A stretch of DNA of 64,000 nt from Emcibacter sp. (GTDB lineage Bacteria > Pseudomonadota > Alphaproteobacteria > Sphingomonadales > Emcibacteraceae), in assembly GCA_021741205.1 (NCBI GenBank), contig JAIOYI010000004.1, forward strand, positions 151,230-215,229, given 5' to 3'. The notes beneath the pieces are model-generated. The model was given only the letters and a program-made list of their open reading frames with translations, did no database searches and was not told the DNA's origin. This document shows, piece by piece, positions 35,337 through 43,572 of the stretch. A program made the position numbers and the translations under genes. The stretch's first letter is position 1. Every line of letters starts with the position of its first letter.

Positions 35337-36415
35337 GTCACTATAAAAATACCACTCTGATCCAGCTTGCCGTCACAGGTAATCTGACCTTTGCCCTGCA
35401 TGTGGATGAGGTGGGACAGCACCGAGCTTGCCGCTGCGGGGTGGAGAAAGCTTGGGATATCGCAATAAATCATATTGACCATTTGGGGGATCGTTGCAGC
35501 CCCCGCCTTGATCGCATCCAAAATTTGCCTTTCCCGTTCATGGCGGTGGGCAATCAAGGCCTTCACATAGGGTTTTGGATTTTCAATGGGGGCACCGTGG
35601 GTCGGGTAATAGATTTTATCCTTGCGGGTCAATAATTTTTCAAGGCTTGTGATATAGTCCTTCATATTCCCGTCTGGCTGCGAGACGACAGAGGTTGACC
35701 AGCCCATCACATGATCGCCAGTAAAAAGCGCACCTTCCTCTTTTAAGGCGAAACAGAGATGATTGGACAGATGCCCAGGCGTATGGACGGCCTCCAATGT
35801 CCAGCCGTCACCCTTGATCACATCGCCGTCCTTTAAAATATGATCGGGGACGAAGTTCATGTCCCGTCCTTCTTCGGCGTGGTTGTCCATATCCGCCTGC
35901 GCCCCCACATCAAAGGCGTAAATTTCAGCACCCGTGATGACTTTCAAGGGATGGGCGGCGGGGGAATGATCCACATGATTATGGGTGATGAGAATATGGC
36001 TTATGGTCACATGATTGAGCATATTTTCCAAGGCATGGAGATGCGATGGTAGCAAAGGTCCCGGATCAATGATTGCGACTTTTGGTCTGTGGGGGGAACT
36101 ACCGCTCATAGCTTCGCTACTTGAGCTCCCCCCGATCTTGCGATCTCCCCCCTCGCTTGGTTTATGGGGGGAACTACCGCTCATGGCTTCGCTACTTGAG
36201 CTCCCCCCGATCTTGCGATCTCCCCCCTCATTTGGTTTAAGACCTATGATATAGGTTCCTGTGCCAAAAAAGGTAAAGGGCGACGGGTTATGAGCCACGA
36301 GTCGGTGGATGAGGGGGGTAATCTGTGTCATCTCTCCATAAGCAGGAGAAAAATTTTTATTAAATTTAAGCATATTTATCGAATTTATTTCTTCTTTTGA
36401 ACAATTACCATTCAT
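35333..36415 (-). CDS. Metallo-beta-lactamase fold hydrolase with in-frame repeat insert
   Basis: The 360-residue protein has the metal motif HNHVDHSP (T-H-X-H-X-D-H type), FTGDHVMGWS and further metal ligands (THGAPIENP, HTPGHLSNHLCF), followed by a C-terminal helical domain ending in KGQITCDGKLDQSG, as in LACTB2-like hydrolases. Between TYIIGLKPN and VAIIDPGP, normally adjacent, lie two 25-residue repeats (GGDRKIGGSSSSEAMSGSSP), encoded by a 75-bp palindromic element at 36081-36230. The insert lies in a loop before a core strand and keeps the frame. Start choice is uncertain (36415, 36373 or 36331). Its 3' end meets the nuclease gene with a 4-bp overlap. Confidence 0.85.
   Translation of the reverse strand: MNGNCSKEEINSINMLKFNKNFSPAYGEMTQITPLIHRLVAHNPSPFTFFGTGTYIIGLKPNEGGDRKIGGSSSSEAMSGSSPHKPSEGGDRKIGGSSSSEAMSGSSPHRPKVAIIDPGPLLPSHLHALENMLNHVTISHILITHNHVDHSPAAHPLKVITGAEIYAFDVGAQADMDNHAEEGRDMNFVPDHILKDGDVIKGDGWTLEAVHTPGHLSNHLCFALKEEGALFTGDHVMGWSTSVVSQPDGNMKDYITSLEKLLTRKDKIYYPTHGAPIENPKPYVKALIAHRHERERQILDAIKAGAATIPQMVNMIYCDIPSFLHPAAASSVLSHLIHMQGKGQITCDGKLDQSGIFIVT
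36081..36230. repeat. Two tandem 75-bp palindromic elements inside a coding gene
   Basis: Copies at 36081-36155 and 36156-36230 differ at only a few positions, and TTTGGT recurs at 36231 as a third boundary. Each carries outer arms GGGGGGAACT / AGCTCCCCCC, an inner AGCTTCGCTA-type hairpin (TAGC-GAA-GCTA) and a GATC-TTGC-GATC dyad with a second C-run. The length is a multiple of three, so the host reading frame is kept on the minus strand. This is the behaviour of Rickettsia-type palindromic elements that insert into genes. Confidence 0.9.
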
Positions 36416-36504
36416 TTATTCTGCTATGTCTGTAATTGCGGCAATCATAGTGTCCATATTGTATAATGTCTTAGTGATAATAACAGCATTTTACGAGGTA
36501 TGCC

Positions 36505-37701
36505 ATGTCATCAACGGACAAAAATAAAAAAGGTTTTTCAACAAGAGCCATTCATGCCTGCCATGATAAGAGCGATCCTTATAAATCCTTGACCTCGCCC
36601 ATTTATATGACATCAACCTTTGAATTTGCCACCGCAGAGGAGGGGGGTGCCCGTTTTGCAGGTGAAGAGGGGGGCTATATCTATACCCGCCTTGGTAATC
36701 CAACCCTAAACGAGCTTGAGATGCGGCTTGCCAATCTTGAGGGGGCGGAGGCTTGTCTTACGGTGGCCTCAGGCATGGGGGCGATCACAAGTGTATTTTG
36801 GTCCTTTGTGGAACCTGGTGACGAAATTCTGGTGGATGAGACCCTTTATGGCTGTACGTTTGCCTATTTCCGCCATGGCTTGGCAAAGTTTGGCATTACG
36901 GTACGCCATGTGGATATGCGCAATCCCGATAATCTTATTTCAGAAATATCGTCTAAAACCCGCATTGTTTATTTTGAGACACCCGCAAACCCCAATATGC
37001 GCATTGTGGATATTAAGGCGATTGCTAAGATCGCCCATAATGTGGGGGCAAAGGTCGTAGTGGATAACACCTATTCAACGCCCTATTTGCAAAATCCCAT
37101 TGTTTTGGGGGCGGATATTGTCGTCCATAGCGCAACCAAATATTTGGGTGGTCATGGAGATCTTATGGCGGGGGTTATTTTATCCAGTGCTGAGGATATG
37201 CAACAGATACGCTATGTTGGGCTAAAGGATATGACGGGGGCGGTCCTGTCGCCCATGAATGCCTTTTTGGTGGCACGGGGTCTGAAAACATTAGAGCTTC
37301 GCATGGATCGCCACTGTGATAATGCCGAAAAGATTGCGGATTTGCTTGAGGCCAGTAAAAAGGTGGCAAAGGTTTATTTTCCGGGGCTTAAGTCCTTTGA
37401 GCAGCATGAACTAGCCAAGGCGCAGATGAAAGGCTTTGGCGGTATGATCGCCTTTGAATTGAACGGCGGTCATGAGGCGGGATTAAAATTTTTAAATAAT
37501 TTGGAACTGTGCAAGATCGCTGTGAGCCTTGGCGATGCAGAAACCTTGGTCGAGCATCCCGCATCTATGACCCATTCCCCCTATGAACCAGAAGAGCGCC
37601 TAAAATATGGTATTACTGAAGGCTTGGTCAGAATATCTGCGGGGCTTGAAAATGCCGTGGATATTCTCGCTGATATTGAACAGGCTTTGGCTAAGGTTTA
37701 A
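36505..37701 (+). CDS. Methionine gamma-lyase
   Basis: A 398-residue fold-type I PLP enzyme of the Cys/Met metabolism family. The PLP lysine is Lys212 (VVHSATKYLGGHGD). Tyr115 and Cys117 in DETLYGCTFAYFRHGLAKFG match the cysteine that marks methionine gamma-lyase, and the C-terminus PASMTHSPYEPEERLKYGIT also fits it better than cystathionine synthase or lyase. The reaction gives methanethiol, ammonia and 2-oxobutyrate. It converges on a histidine kinase relic and the CoA-transferase genes. Confidence 0.88.
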   Translation: MSSTDKNKKGFSTRAIHACHDKSDPYKSLTSPIYMTSTFEFATAEEGGARFAGEEGGYIYTRLGNPTLNELEMRLANLEGAEACLTVASGMGAITSVFWSFVEPGDEILVDETLYGCTFAYFRHGLAKFGITVRHVDMRNPDNLISEISSKTRIVYFETPANPNMRIVDIKAIAKIAHNVGAKVVVDNTYSTPYLQNPIVLGADIVVHSATKYLGGHGDLMAGVILSSAEDMQQIRYVGLKDMTGAVLSPMNAFLVARGLKTLELRMDRHCDNAEKIADLLEASKKVAKVYFPGLKSFEQHELAKAQMKGFGGMIAFELNGGHEAGLKFLNNLELCKIAVSLGDAETLVEHPASMTHSPYEPEERLKYGITEGLVRISAGLENAVDILADIEQALAKV

Positions 37702-37705
37702 GGGA

Positions 37706-37885
37706 TTAGCTGTTATTTGCGAGGGGAACTTCAATCCAAAAACAGCTGCCTTGTCCTTCGGTACTGGTAAAGTCTATGGTTCCATTCATGCACTCGATGA
37801 GATATTTGGAGATGACAAGACCTAAACCTGTCCCAGAAATATCTAAACTCTCTGCGCCTGCTCTGGGTTTTAGTTTTTAACAGAT
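37706..37885 (-). pseudogene. Histidine kinase C-terminal relic
   Basis: The minus strand reads [20 protein letters not shown], then [19 protein letters not shown] and a stop. This is the G2 box and last strands of a HATPase_c kinase domain. Upstream the frame is closed by a stop after about 59 codons, with no start, dimerisation domain or N box. It is the remnant of a deleted two-component sensor, left just downstream of the CoA-transferase B gene. Confidence 0.85.
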
Positions 37886-37893
37886 TAAATTTG

Positions 37894-38541
37894 CTATTTA
37901 TGAAGTTCCTTTGCAATCTTAAAGCTTGCTTCAGTGCGCTTCTTAGCCTCTTCAACTGTTATATGGGGGGCAAGTTCAATCAATGTTACACCCGTTTCAT
38001 CAATGGTGAAAACACCAACGTCCGAGATTACCATATCAACAACCCCAACACCCGTTAGGGGAAGATCGCAATGTTTTAAGAATTTTGGGCTGCCGTCACG
38101 GGCGTTATGATCCATGATGATCACGACCTTTTTTACGCCTGCCACCAAATCCATAGCCCCACCCATGCCTTTGACCATTTTACCAGGTATCATCCAGTTG
38201 GCCAGATCACCCTTCTCAGAAACCTGCATAGCACCAAGAATACTAAGGGCAATATGACCACCCCTGATCATGCCAAAACTGTCGGAAGATGAGAAATAAC
38301 TGGTGCTGGGTAGTTCTGTTATGGTTTGTTTGCCCGCATTAATGAGGTCAGGGTCGACCTCATCCTCATAGGGGAAGGGCCCCATACCAAGCATGCCATT
38401 CTCGCTTTGGAGCGTGACGGTCATGCCGTCTGGAATATAATTTGCAACCAAAGTGGGAATACCGATGCCTAGATTCACATAAAAACCGTCTCTGAGTTCT
38501 TTTGCTGCACGACGGGCCATTTCTTCTCTTGTCCAAGCCAT
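37894..38541 (-). CDS. scoB: 3-oxoacid CoA-transferase subunit B
   Basis: A 215-residue subunit with the catalytic Glu47 in VTLQSENGMLGMGPFP, plus NLGIGIPTLVANYIPDG and KGMGGAMDLVAG. With subunit A it moves CoA from succinyl-CoA to acetoacetate or a related 3-oxoacid. The A stop and B start are separated by two bases, with AGAGGAGA as ribosome binding site, so they are coupled. Confidence 0.94.
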   Translation of the reverse strand: MAWTREEMARRAAKELRDGFYVNLGIGIPTLVANYIPDGMTVTLQSENGMLGMGPFPYEDEVDPDLINAGKQTITELPSTSYFSSSDSFGMIRGGHIALSILGAMQVSEKGDLANWMIPGKMVKGMGGAMDLVAGVKKVVIIMDHNARDGSPKFLKHCDLPLTGVGVVDMVISDVGVFTIDETGVTLIELAPHITVEEAKKRTEASFKIAKELHK

Positions 38542-38543
38542 GA

Positions 38544-39248
38544 TTATTCTCCTCTTGTGCGGGTTGTGCGTTGTTCGATGCGTTTTTCCAGGTTTTTTGA
38601 CTGGATAATGCGCTGAACAAAGATACCGGGGGTGTGAATTTGGTCAGGGTCAAGTTCGCCGACTTCCACCAATTCTTCAACTTCGGCAATGGTGATCTTA
38701 CCTGCGGTCGCCATCATGGGATTAAAGTTACGAGCTGTTTTGCGGAAAATAAGATTACCTTCCTTGTCGCCCTTCCATGCCTTCACAAGCGATATATCCG
38801 CTACGAGCCCTCTTTCCATGACATAGGTTTCGCCGTCAAAATCTTTGTGTTCTTTACCCTCGGCGATCAAGGTTCCCACGCCCGTTTTGGTATAAAAGGC
38901 AGGGATACCCGCTCCACCAGCCCGAATGCGTTCGGCGAGCGTGCCCTGGGGATTAAATTCAAGTTCGAGTTCTTTCGCCAGATATTGCCGCTCAAATTCC
39001 TTATTTTCACCAACATAAGAGGAAATCATTTTTTTAATCTGCCGCGTATTCAGCAGCATACCAAGACCAAAACCATCGACGCCCGCATTATTGCTGATAG
39101 CGGTGATGTTTCTTACGCCACTATCACGCAGTGCTGCGATAAGATTTTCGGGAATACCACAAAGGCCAAAGCCGCCCGCCATGATCGTCATGCCGTCAAA
39201 GGTTATACCCTCAAGTGCGGATGATGCGTCTGCATATGGTTTCTTCAT
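38544..39248 (-). CDS. scoA: 3-oxoacid CoA-transferase subunit A
   Basis: A 234-residue subunit: MTIMAGGFGLCGIPENLIAA near the N-terminus, ITAISNNAGVDGFGLGMLL, MISSYVGENKEFERQYL and GGAGIPAFYTKTGVGT. The frame is open to 39290, but ATG at 39248 has a strong GGAGGAAA ribosome binding site and gives the family N-terminus. It is the first gene of the scoAB operon, involved in ketone body or 3-oxoacid use. Confidence 0.94.
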   Translation of the reverse strand: MKKPYADASSALEGITFDGMTIMAGGFGLCGIPENLIAALRDSGVRNITAISNNAGVDGFGLGMLLNTRQIKKMISSYVGENKEFERQYLAKELELEFNPQGTLAERIRAGGAGIPAFYTKTGVGTLIAEGKEHKDFDGETYVMERGLVADISLVKAWKGDKEGNLIFRKTARNFNPMMATAGKITIAEVEELVEVGELDPDQIHTPGIFVQRIIQSKNLEKRIEQRTTRTRGE

Positions 39249-39415
39249 GTTTATTTTCCTCCTACAATATATGGATAGATGTGCCATCATTTATGTAAGG
39301 CTTTATTCTATATTGTGACTATAAAATCAACCAAGACTTTGGTGTTGAGCCAAAAAATATAATGAATATTCTGTTTGGTAAAAAAAATAGCGGCGTGCCT
39401 TGATGAAGACACATG

Positions 39416-39441
39416 ATTTTGTTACTGTATTTTGTTACTGT
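39416..39441. repeat. 13-bp tandem repeat upstream of the IalB-like gene
   Basis: ATTTTGTTACTGT occurs twice head to tail, ending 38 bases before the start codon of the IalB-like gene. It may be a binding site or simple slippage. Confidence 0.6.
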
Positions 39442-39479
39442 GCTAAATCATTAAATATATTATTTATCGAGGTTTTGAC

Positions 39480-39998
39480 GTGAAGTTTTTTTTAAATATT
39501 GTCATTTGTTTAGTTGTTGGGATTTTTCTTATCATTGATACCGCCATTGCGGATAACCGTCAATTGCTTGGAACATATCGGGATTGGGATGCCTTTATGT
39601 TGAAAAAAAATAATGATGAAATAATATGTTATATGATTTCAATTCCAAAATCTTCCTTGCCCAAAGCATTACAACATGGCAATCCATTCTTAACGGTTTC
39701 TCATAAGCCCGCCCGTAAAATTTCAAATGAAGTTAATTTTGTTGTTGGTTATAATTTTAAAAAAGACTCCCGTGTTACGATGAAAATTGATAAAAATAAG
39801 GCATTCTCATTATTTACTGAAGGGGACGGTGCTTGGGGCGATGATTCCAAGAGCGATAATGAAATGGCGCAATCTATGAAACGGGGCAGCAACCTTGTGA
39901 TGAGTGGATTGAGTGGTCGTAGTAATGAAACAAGCTATATTTTTTCACTTTCGGGATTTACGGCAGCCCATAATGCGATTACAAAAGCTTGTCGCTAA
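39480..39998 (+). CDS. IalB-family secreted protein
   Basis: A 172-residue protein starting at GTG with GAGG 8 bases upstream. It has a signal peptide (FFLNIVICLVVGIFLIIDTA). The mature part contains YRDWDAFMLKKNNDEIICYM and KKDSRVTMKIDKNKAFSLFT, typical of the invasion-associated locus B family common in alphaproteobacteria. Two cysteines (in EIICYM and the final KACR) may form a disulfide. The family function is poorly defined; a periplasmic role is expected. Confidence 0.82.
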   Translation: MKFFLNIVICLVVGIFLIIDTAIADNRQLLGTYRDWDAFMLKKNNDEIICYMISIPKSSLPKALQHGNPFLTVSHKPARKISNEVNFVVGYNFKKDSRVTMKIDKNKAFSLFTEGDGAWGDDSKSDNEMAQSMKRGSNLVMSGLSGRSNETSYIFSLSGFTAAHNAITKACR

Positions 39999-40043
39999 TT
40001 TTTATATTTATATGCCCAATCTTGGATAGGGTGAGTTTAGAAC

Positions 40044-41210
40044 ATGCAAACATTACCTTTTGGTACGGAGCCAATCGTTGTAAACCGTCCAACGATTGGC
40101 GCGGGAAGAAGCCTTGTGGGGCTTAGCCGCACAGAAATTGGCGAGCGTCTTCTTGAAATAGGTATTCCAGAAAAACAGATTAAAATGCGCACCAATCAGG
40201 TTTGGCATTGGATATATTATCAGGGCGTAAAAACTTTTGATGATATGTTGAATGTGTCCAAGGATATTCGTCAGAAGTTAGCAGATAATTTTACCATCGG
40301 CCGACCAGAAATCATTGAGGCATTGGTCTCAAAGGATGGAACCCGTAAATGGCTGATGAAATTTTCTGACGGTAATGAGGTGGAGACGGTATTTATTCCT
40401 GATGAGGCCAAGGATCGGGGGACGCTTTGTATTTCGTCACAGGTGGGATGCACGTTGACGTGTAAATTTTGTCATACAGGCACCCAAAGACTGGTGCGTA
40501 ATTTGACGGCGGCTGAAATTGTGATGCAATTTCTGGTGGCACGGGATTATCTTGGAGAATGGCCAACACCTTCTGAGGGGCGGGTGTTGTCCAGTGTGGT
40601 TATGATGGGTATGGGCGAGCCACTTTATAATTTTGACAATGTAAAGGCTGCCTTAAAAATTATTATGGATGAGCAGGGTATAAGCCTGTCTCGCCGAAGA
40701 ATAACTCTGTCCACATCGGGTGTTGTTCCTGAAATGAAACGTTGTGGTGATGAAATAGGGGTTAATCTTGCTATATCGCTCCATGCGGTAAACAATGAAG
40801 TCCGCAATGAAATCATGCCTATTAATAAAAAATATCCGCTAGAGGAATTACTCACCGCTTGCCGGGATTACCCAGGCGCAAAGGCCTCTCGCCGCATTAC
40901 CTTTGAATATATTATGTTAAAGGGTATCAATGATAGCGATGAAGATGCGCGTGCCTTGGTTCATATCCTTAAAAAATATGATATTCACGCTAAGGTAAAT
41001 CTTATTCCCTTTAATCCGTGGCCGGGGTCTAATTACGAACGCTCAGATGATAACCAAATAAAAAGATTTTCAGAGTATGTTTTTGATAAGGGAATTTCGG
41101 CTCCCATTCGTTCGCCTCGCGGTGAGGATATTTTGGCGGCCTGTGGTCAATTAAAGTCTGAGTCAGAAAAAAAGCGAAAATATGCACTGTTAAAGCAGAA
41201 AACAGAGTAG
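40044..41210 (+). CDS. rlmN: Dual-specificity 23S rRNA (A2503-C2) / tRNA methyltransferase
   Basis: A 388-residue radical SAM enzyme with cluster cysteines Cys136, Cys140 and Cys143 ([15 protein letters not shown]). It also has [33 protein letters not shown] and a C-terminal Cys in [10 protein letters not shown] that works with the second methyl-carrying Cys. It methylates C2 of A2503 of 23S rRNA and A37 of some tRNAs. An NsrR-like gene follows after 18 bases. Confidence 0.96.
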   Translation: MQTLPFGTEPIVVNRPTIGAGRSLVGLSRTEIGERLLEIGIPEKQIKMRTNQVWHWIYYQGVKTFDDMLNVSKDIRQKLADNFTIGRPEIIEALVSKDGTRKWLMKFSDGNEVETVFIPDEAKDRGTLCISSQVGCTLTCKFCHTGTQRLVRNLTAAEIVMQFLVARDYLGEWPTPSEGRVLSSVVMMGMGEPLYNFDNVKAALKIIMDEQGISLSRRRITLSTSGVVPEMKRCGDEIGVNLAISLHAVNNEVRNEIMPINKKYPLEELLTACRDYPGAKASRRITFEYIMLKGINDSDEDARALVHILKKYDIHAKVNLIPFNPWPGSNYERSDDNQIKRFSEYVFDKGISAPIRSPRGEDILAACGQLKSESEKKRKYALLKQKTE

Positions 41211-41228
41211 AGTATTAGGAAATATACC

Positions 41229-41642
41229 ATGAGGTTAACATCATATACCGATTATTCATTGCGCTTGTTGATGTATGTCGCCGTTAATGATGACAGGCTC
41301 GTGTCGATCAAGGAAGTATCTGATATTTTTGATATTTCACGCAACCATTTGATGAAAATTGTTCATCAATTGGGAAAGGGCGGCTACCTAAAAACCGTAC
41401 GGGGAAAGAATGGTGGTTTTACGCTCGCCCTGCCGGCAAAGGATATTAATCTTGGAAAACTCATTCGTTTTACAGAAGAAGATCTGGATATTGTTGAATG
41501 CTTTAATGAAAAAGATCCAAACTGTATTATCGTTAACGGTTGTATGTTGGCGGGGGTATTGCAAATGGCATTGCATTCTTTTATGAGCGTGCTTGACGGA
41601 CATAGTCTTGCGGATTTGGTTGAAGACATGCATTTTCCATAG
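41229..41642 (+). CDS. Rrf2-family regulator, NsrR-like
   Basis: A 137-residue protein with an Rrf2 winged helix (LTSYTDYSLRLLMYVAVNDD, ISRNHLMKIVHQLGKGGYLK, VRGKNGGFTLALPA). It carries three cysteines Cys91, Cys99 and Cys105 (VECFNEKDPNCIIVNGCML) in the NsrR arrangement that holds a [4Fe-4S] cluster sensing nitric oxide. No NO-detoxifying gene (hmp, nor) is adjacent. Coupling to rlmN may be only positional. Confidence 0.88.
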   Translation: MRLTSYTDYSLRLLMYVAVNDDRLVSIKEVSDIFDISRNHLMKIVHQLGKGGYLKTVRGKNGGFTLALPAKDINLGKLIRFTEEDLDIVECFNEKDPNCIIVNGCMLAGVLQMALHSFMSVLDGHSLADLVEDMHFP

Positions 41643-41661
41643 GTTTTATAATAGAGGATTA

Positions 41662-42447
41662 TTAGAAACGTCTTATAAACTGAAATTTTCTTATTAAAAC
41701 ACTAATAAAAATTAATGTGATAGGTATAATCCAAATTAAATAAAATGAAATTATCTCAATAAGTGTTTTCTTTATCCCATAGGAAATTGAATTGCGGTAA
41801 TGCCAATTATTATCTGCACTGGCAAAGACTTCCTGCCAATGCCTTGCTTCCTTATCGGGTCTGCCAATAGCCTTGTATTTTTCAAAAACGATGTGGGGGT
41901 TAGCTTCAAGTTCTTTCATGGATAAATCAAAAGTTACATTAAAATCTGGGTCAAAAACACGCCATTTTCCTTCCAAAAAAACTTCATTAAGGACATGACC
42001 ATTTAATCCAAGTATGCGGGTGTTAAAATCTTGTTCGCTAAGAATATTATTTAATATAATAGCATGTTGTGAGCAATAACCTCCGCCCATACGAACGGCT
42101 CTTTTTGTATCTGACCATTCATAGCCGCCTTTGTATTCTGCTATAGCCCATAATATATAATTTTCAAAAAAAGATGGTTTTGTGTATTGTGAATTAATAA
42201 GTAGCATTCTATCGCTGATTAGTTTCGTTAAGCGTGTTACATATTGTACCTCATTTTCATGGGGTTTAATGTAAGAATTTTGCCAAAATTCTTCTTCTGA
42301 AACAGTTCTTGGAACGGCATCATAGACATTTTTATTTTGTTGATCAATTTTTGTATAGTAAAAAAATCCAATGAAATTTATACCTATTAGGATAACGCCA
42401 ACAGAAAATAATATATTTGATAATTTCTTTATTGAATTTTCATTCAT
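41662..42447 (-). CDS. Membrane-anchored transglutaminase-like protein
   Basis: A 261-residue protein with one membrane helix near each end (LFSVGVILIGINFIGFFYY at about 13; LIEIISFYLIWIIPITLIFI at about 228). Between them is a transglutaminase/cysteine-protease-like core with Cys125 (MGGGYCSQHAIIL), His151 (LGLNGHVLNEVF) and Asp166 (WRVFDPDFN). It ends the minus-strand polysaccharide cluster and begins 12 bases after wecB, so a role in processing surface material is likely. Its substrate is unknown. Confidence 0.75.
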   Translation of the reverse strand: MNENSIKKLSNILFSVGVILIGINFIGFFYYTKIDQQNKNVYDAVPRTVSEEEFWQNSYIKPHENEVQYVTRLTKLISDRMLLINSQYTKPSFFENYILWAIAEYKGGYEWSDTKRAVRMGGGYCSQHAIILNNILSEQDFNTRILGLNGHVLNEVFLEGKWRVFDPDFNVTFDLSMKELEANPHIVFEKYKAIGRPDKEARHWQEVFASADNNWHYRNSISYGIKKTLIEIISFYLIWIIPITLIFISVLIRKFQFIRRF

Positions 42448-42459
42448 ACCAATATGCTC

Positions 42460-43560
42460 TTATGAAAAATCCCATTTTTTGATTTCCTTAACCACCCGAT
42501 GAGCGGTTTTGCCGTCCCAAAGATCGGGTTTGGTGCCAGAACGCCATTTTCCAGCAAGGACAAGATCAACATTGTCCTGTAAATCATCAATGGCGACCAA
42601 TTTATTGGTACCTTCCGTTATGGTAATGGGGCGTTCCGTATTTTCCCGCAAAGTGAGGCAGGGAATATTAAGATAGGTGGTTTCTTCCTGAATACCGCCA
42701 GAATCCGTAATGATAAGTTTTGCTGATTTGACAAGACTCATAAAAGGGGTATAGCTCACGGGTTCCACAAGTTTTAGATGATCTATATTTTGGATATTAT
42801 CCCAGAGCCCATGTGTTTTCATGCTGTTGCGGGTGCGAGGATGAACAGCAAAAATTAAGGGTATTTTCTTTGAGACCTCTATTAATTGATCAATTAATTT
42901 TTTTAAATTATCATAGTCATCCACATTCGAGGGGCGGTGGAGCGTCACGACACCATAATGACCGATTTCTAGACCATATTTTTCTGGCGTTTTTTCTGCA
43001 TTGATTTTGTCCCGTAATAATTCAAAGCTATCCATCATGATATTGCCGACCCTGACAATACGCTCTTCTGGGTGGCCTTCTCGGCGGAGGTTTTCATCAG
43101 CGTCAGGGGAGGGTGTCCATAAAGTGTCGCAGATAGCATCCGTGACGAGACGATTAATTTCTTCGGGCATTCTTCTGTCCCCGCTTCTAAGACCAGCCTC
43201 TAGATGAGCCACAGGAATATGAAGTTTTGTCGCAACGATTGCGCAGGCGGCCGTTGGATTGACATCCCCGACCACCACAAGAAAATCGGGCCGCTCCTTT
43301 TCCAAGACGATTTTTTCATAGGCTATCATCACATTAGCCGTCTGATGAGCATGGGTTCCACTACCGATGCCTAAATGAAAATGGGGAGACGGCAGCATGA
43401 GATCAGCAAAAATGCTATCAGACATATTGGCATCATAATGTTGGCCTGTGTGAATGATATGAACATCACACCAACTTTCCGCATTTAAGGCATGATAGAG
43501 AGGAGCAATTTTCATGAAATTGGGACGTGCAGCGGCAATAAGATGGACAATTTTTTTCAT
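42460..43560 (-). CDS. wecB: UDP-N-acetylglucosamine 2-epimerase (non-hydrolysing)
   Basis: A 366-residue GT-B fold enzyme: RPNFMKIAPLYHAL, HTGQHYDANMSDSIF, VVGDVNPTAACAIVATKLHI, HLEAGLRSGDRRMPEEINR, VTLHRPSNVDD and ITDSGGIQEETTYLNIPCLT. It interconverts UDP-GlcNAc and UDP-ManNAc for surface polysaccharide or glycan synthesis. It lies between the ligase-like gene and the transglutaminase-like gene in one minus-strand operon. Confidence 0.94.
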   Translation of the reverse strand: MKKIVHLIAAARPNFMKIAPLYHALNAESWCDVHIIHTGQHYDANMSDSIFADLMLPSPHFHLGIGSGTHAHQTANVMIAYEKIVLEKERPDFLVVVGDVNPTAACAIVATKLHIPVAHLEAGLRSGDRRMPEEINRLVTDAICDTLWTPSPDADENLRREGHPEERIVRVGNIMMDSFELLRDKINAEKTPEKYGLEIGHYGVVTLHRPSNVDDYDNLKKLIDQLIEVSKKIPLIFAVHPRTRNSMKTHGLWDNIQNIDHLKLVEPVSYTPFMSLVKSAKLIITDSGGIQEETTYLNIPCLTLRENTERPITITEGTNKLVAIDDLQDNVDLVLAGKWRSGTKPDLWDGKTAHRVVKEIKKWDFS

Positions 43561-43572
43561 AAATAACTATTC

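Noticed and set aside
37731..37955. 74-codon minus-strand frame near the CoA-transferase B gene
   Set aside because: A different frame of the same segment encodes the histidine kinase relic, which explains the sequence better.
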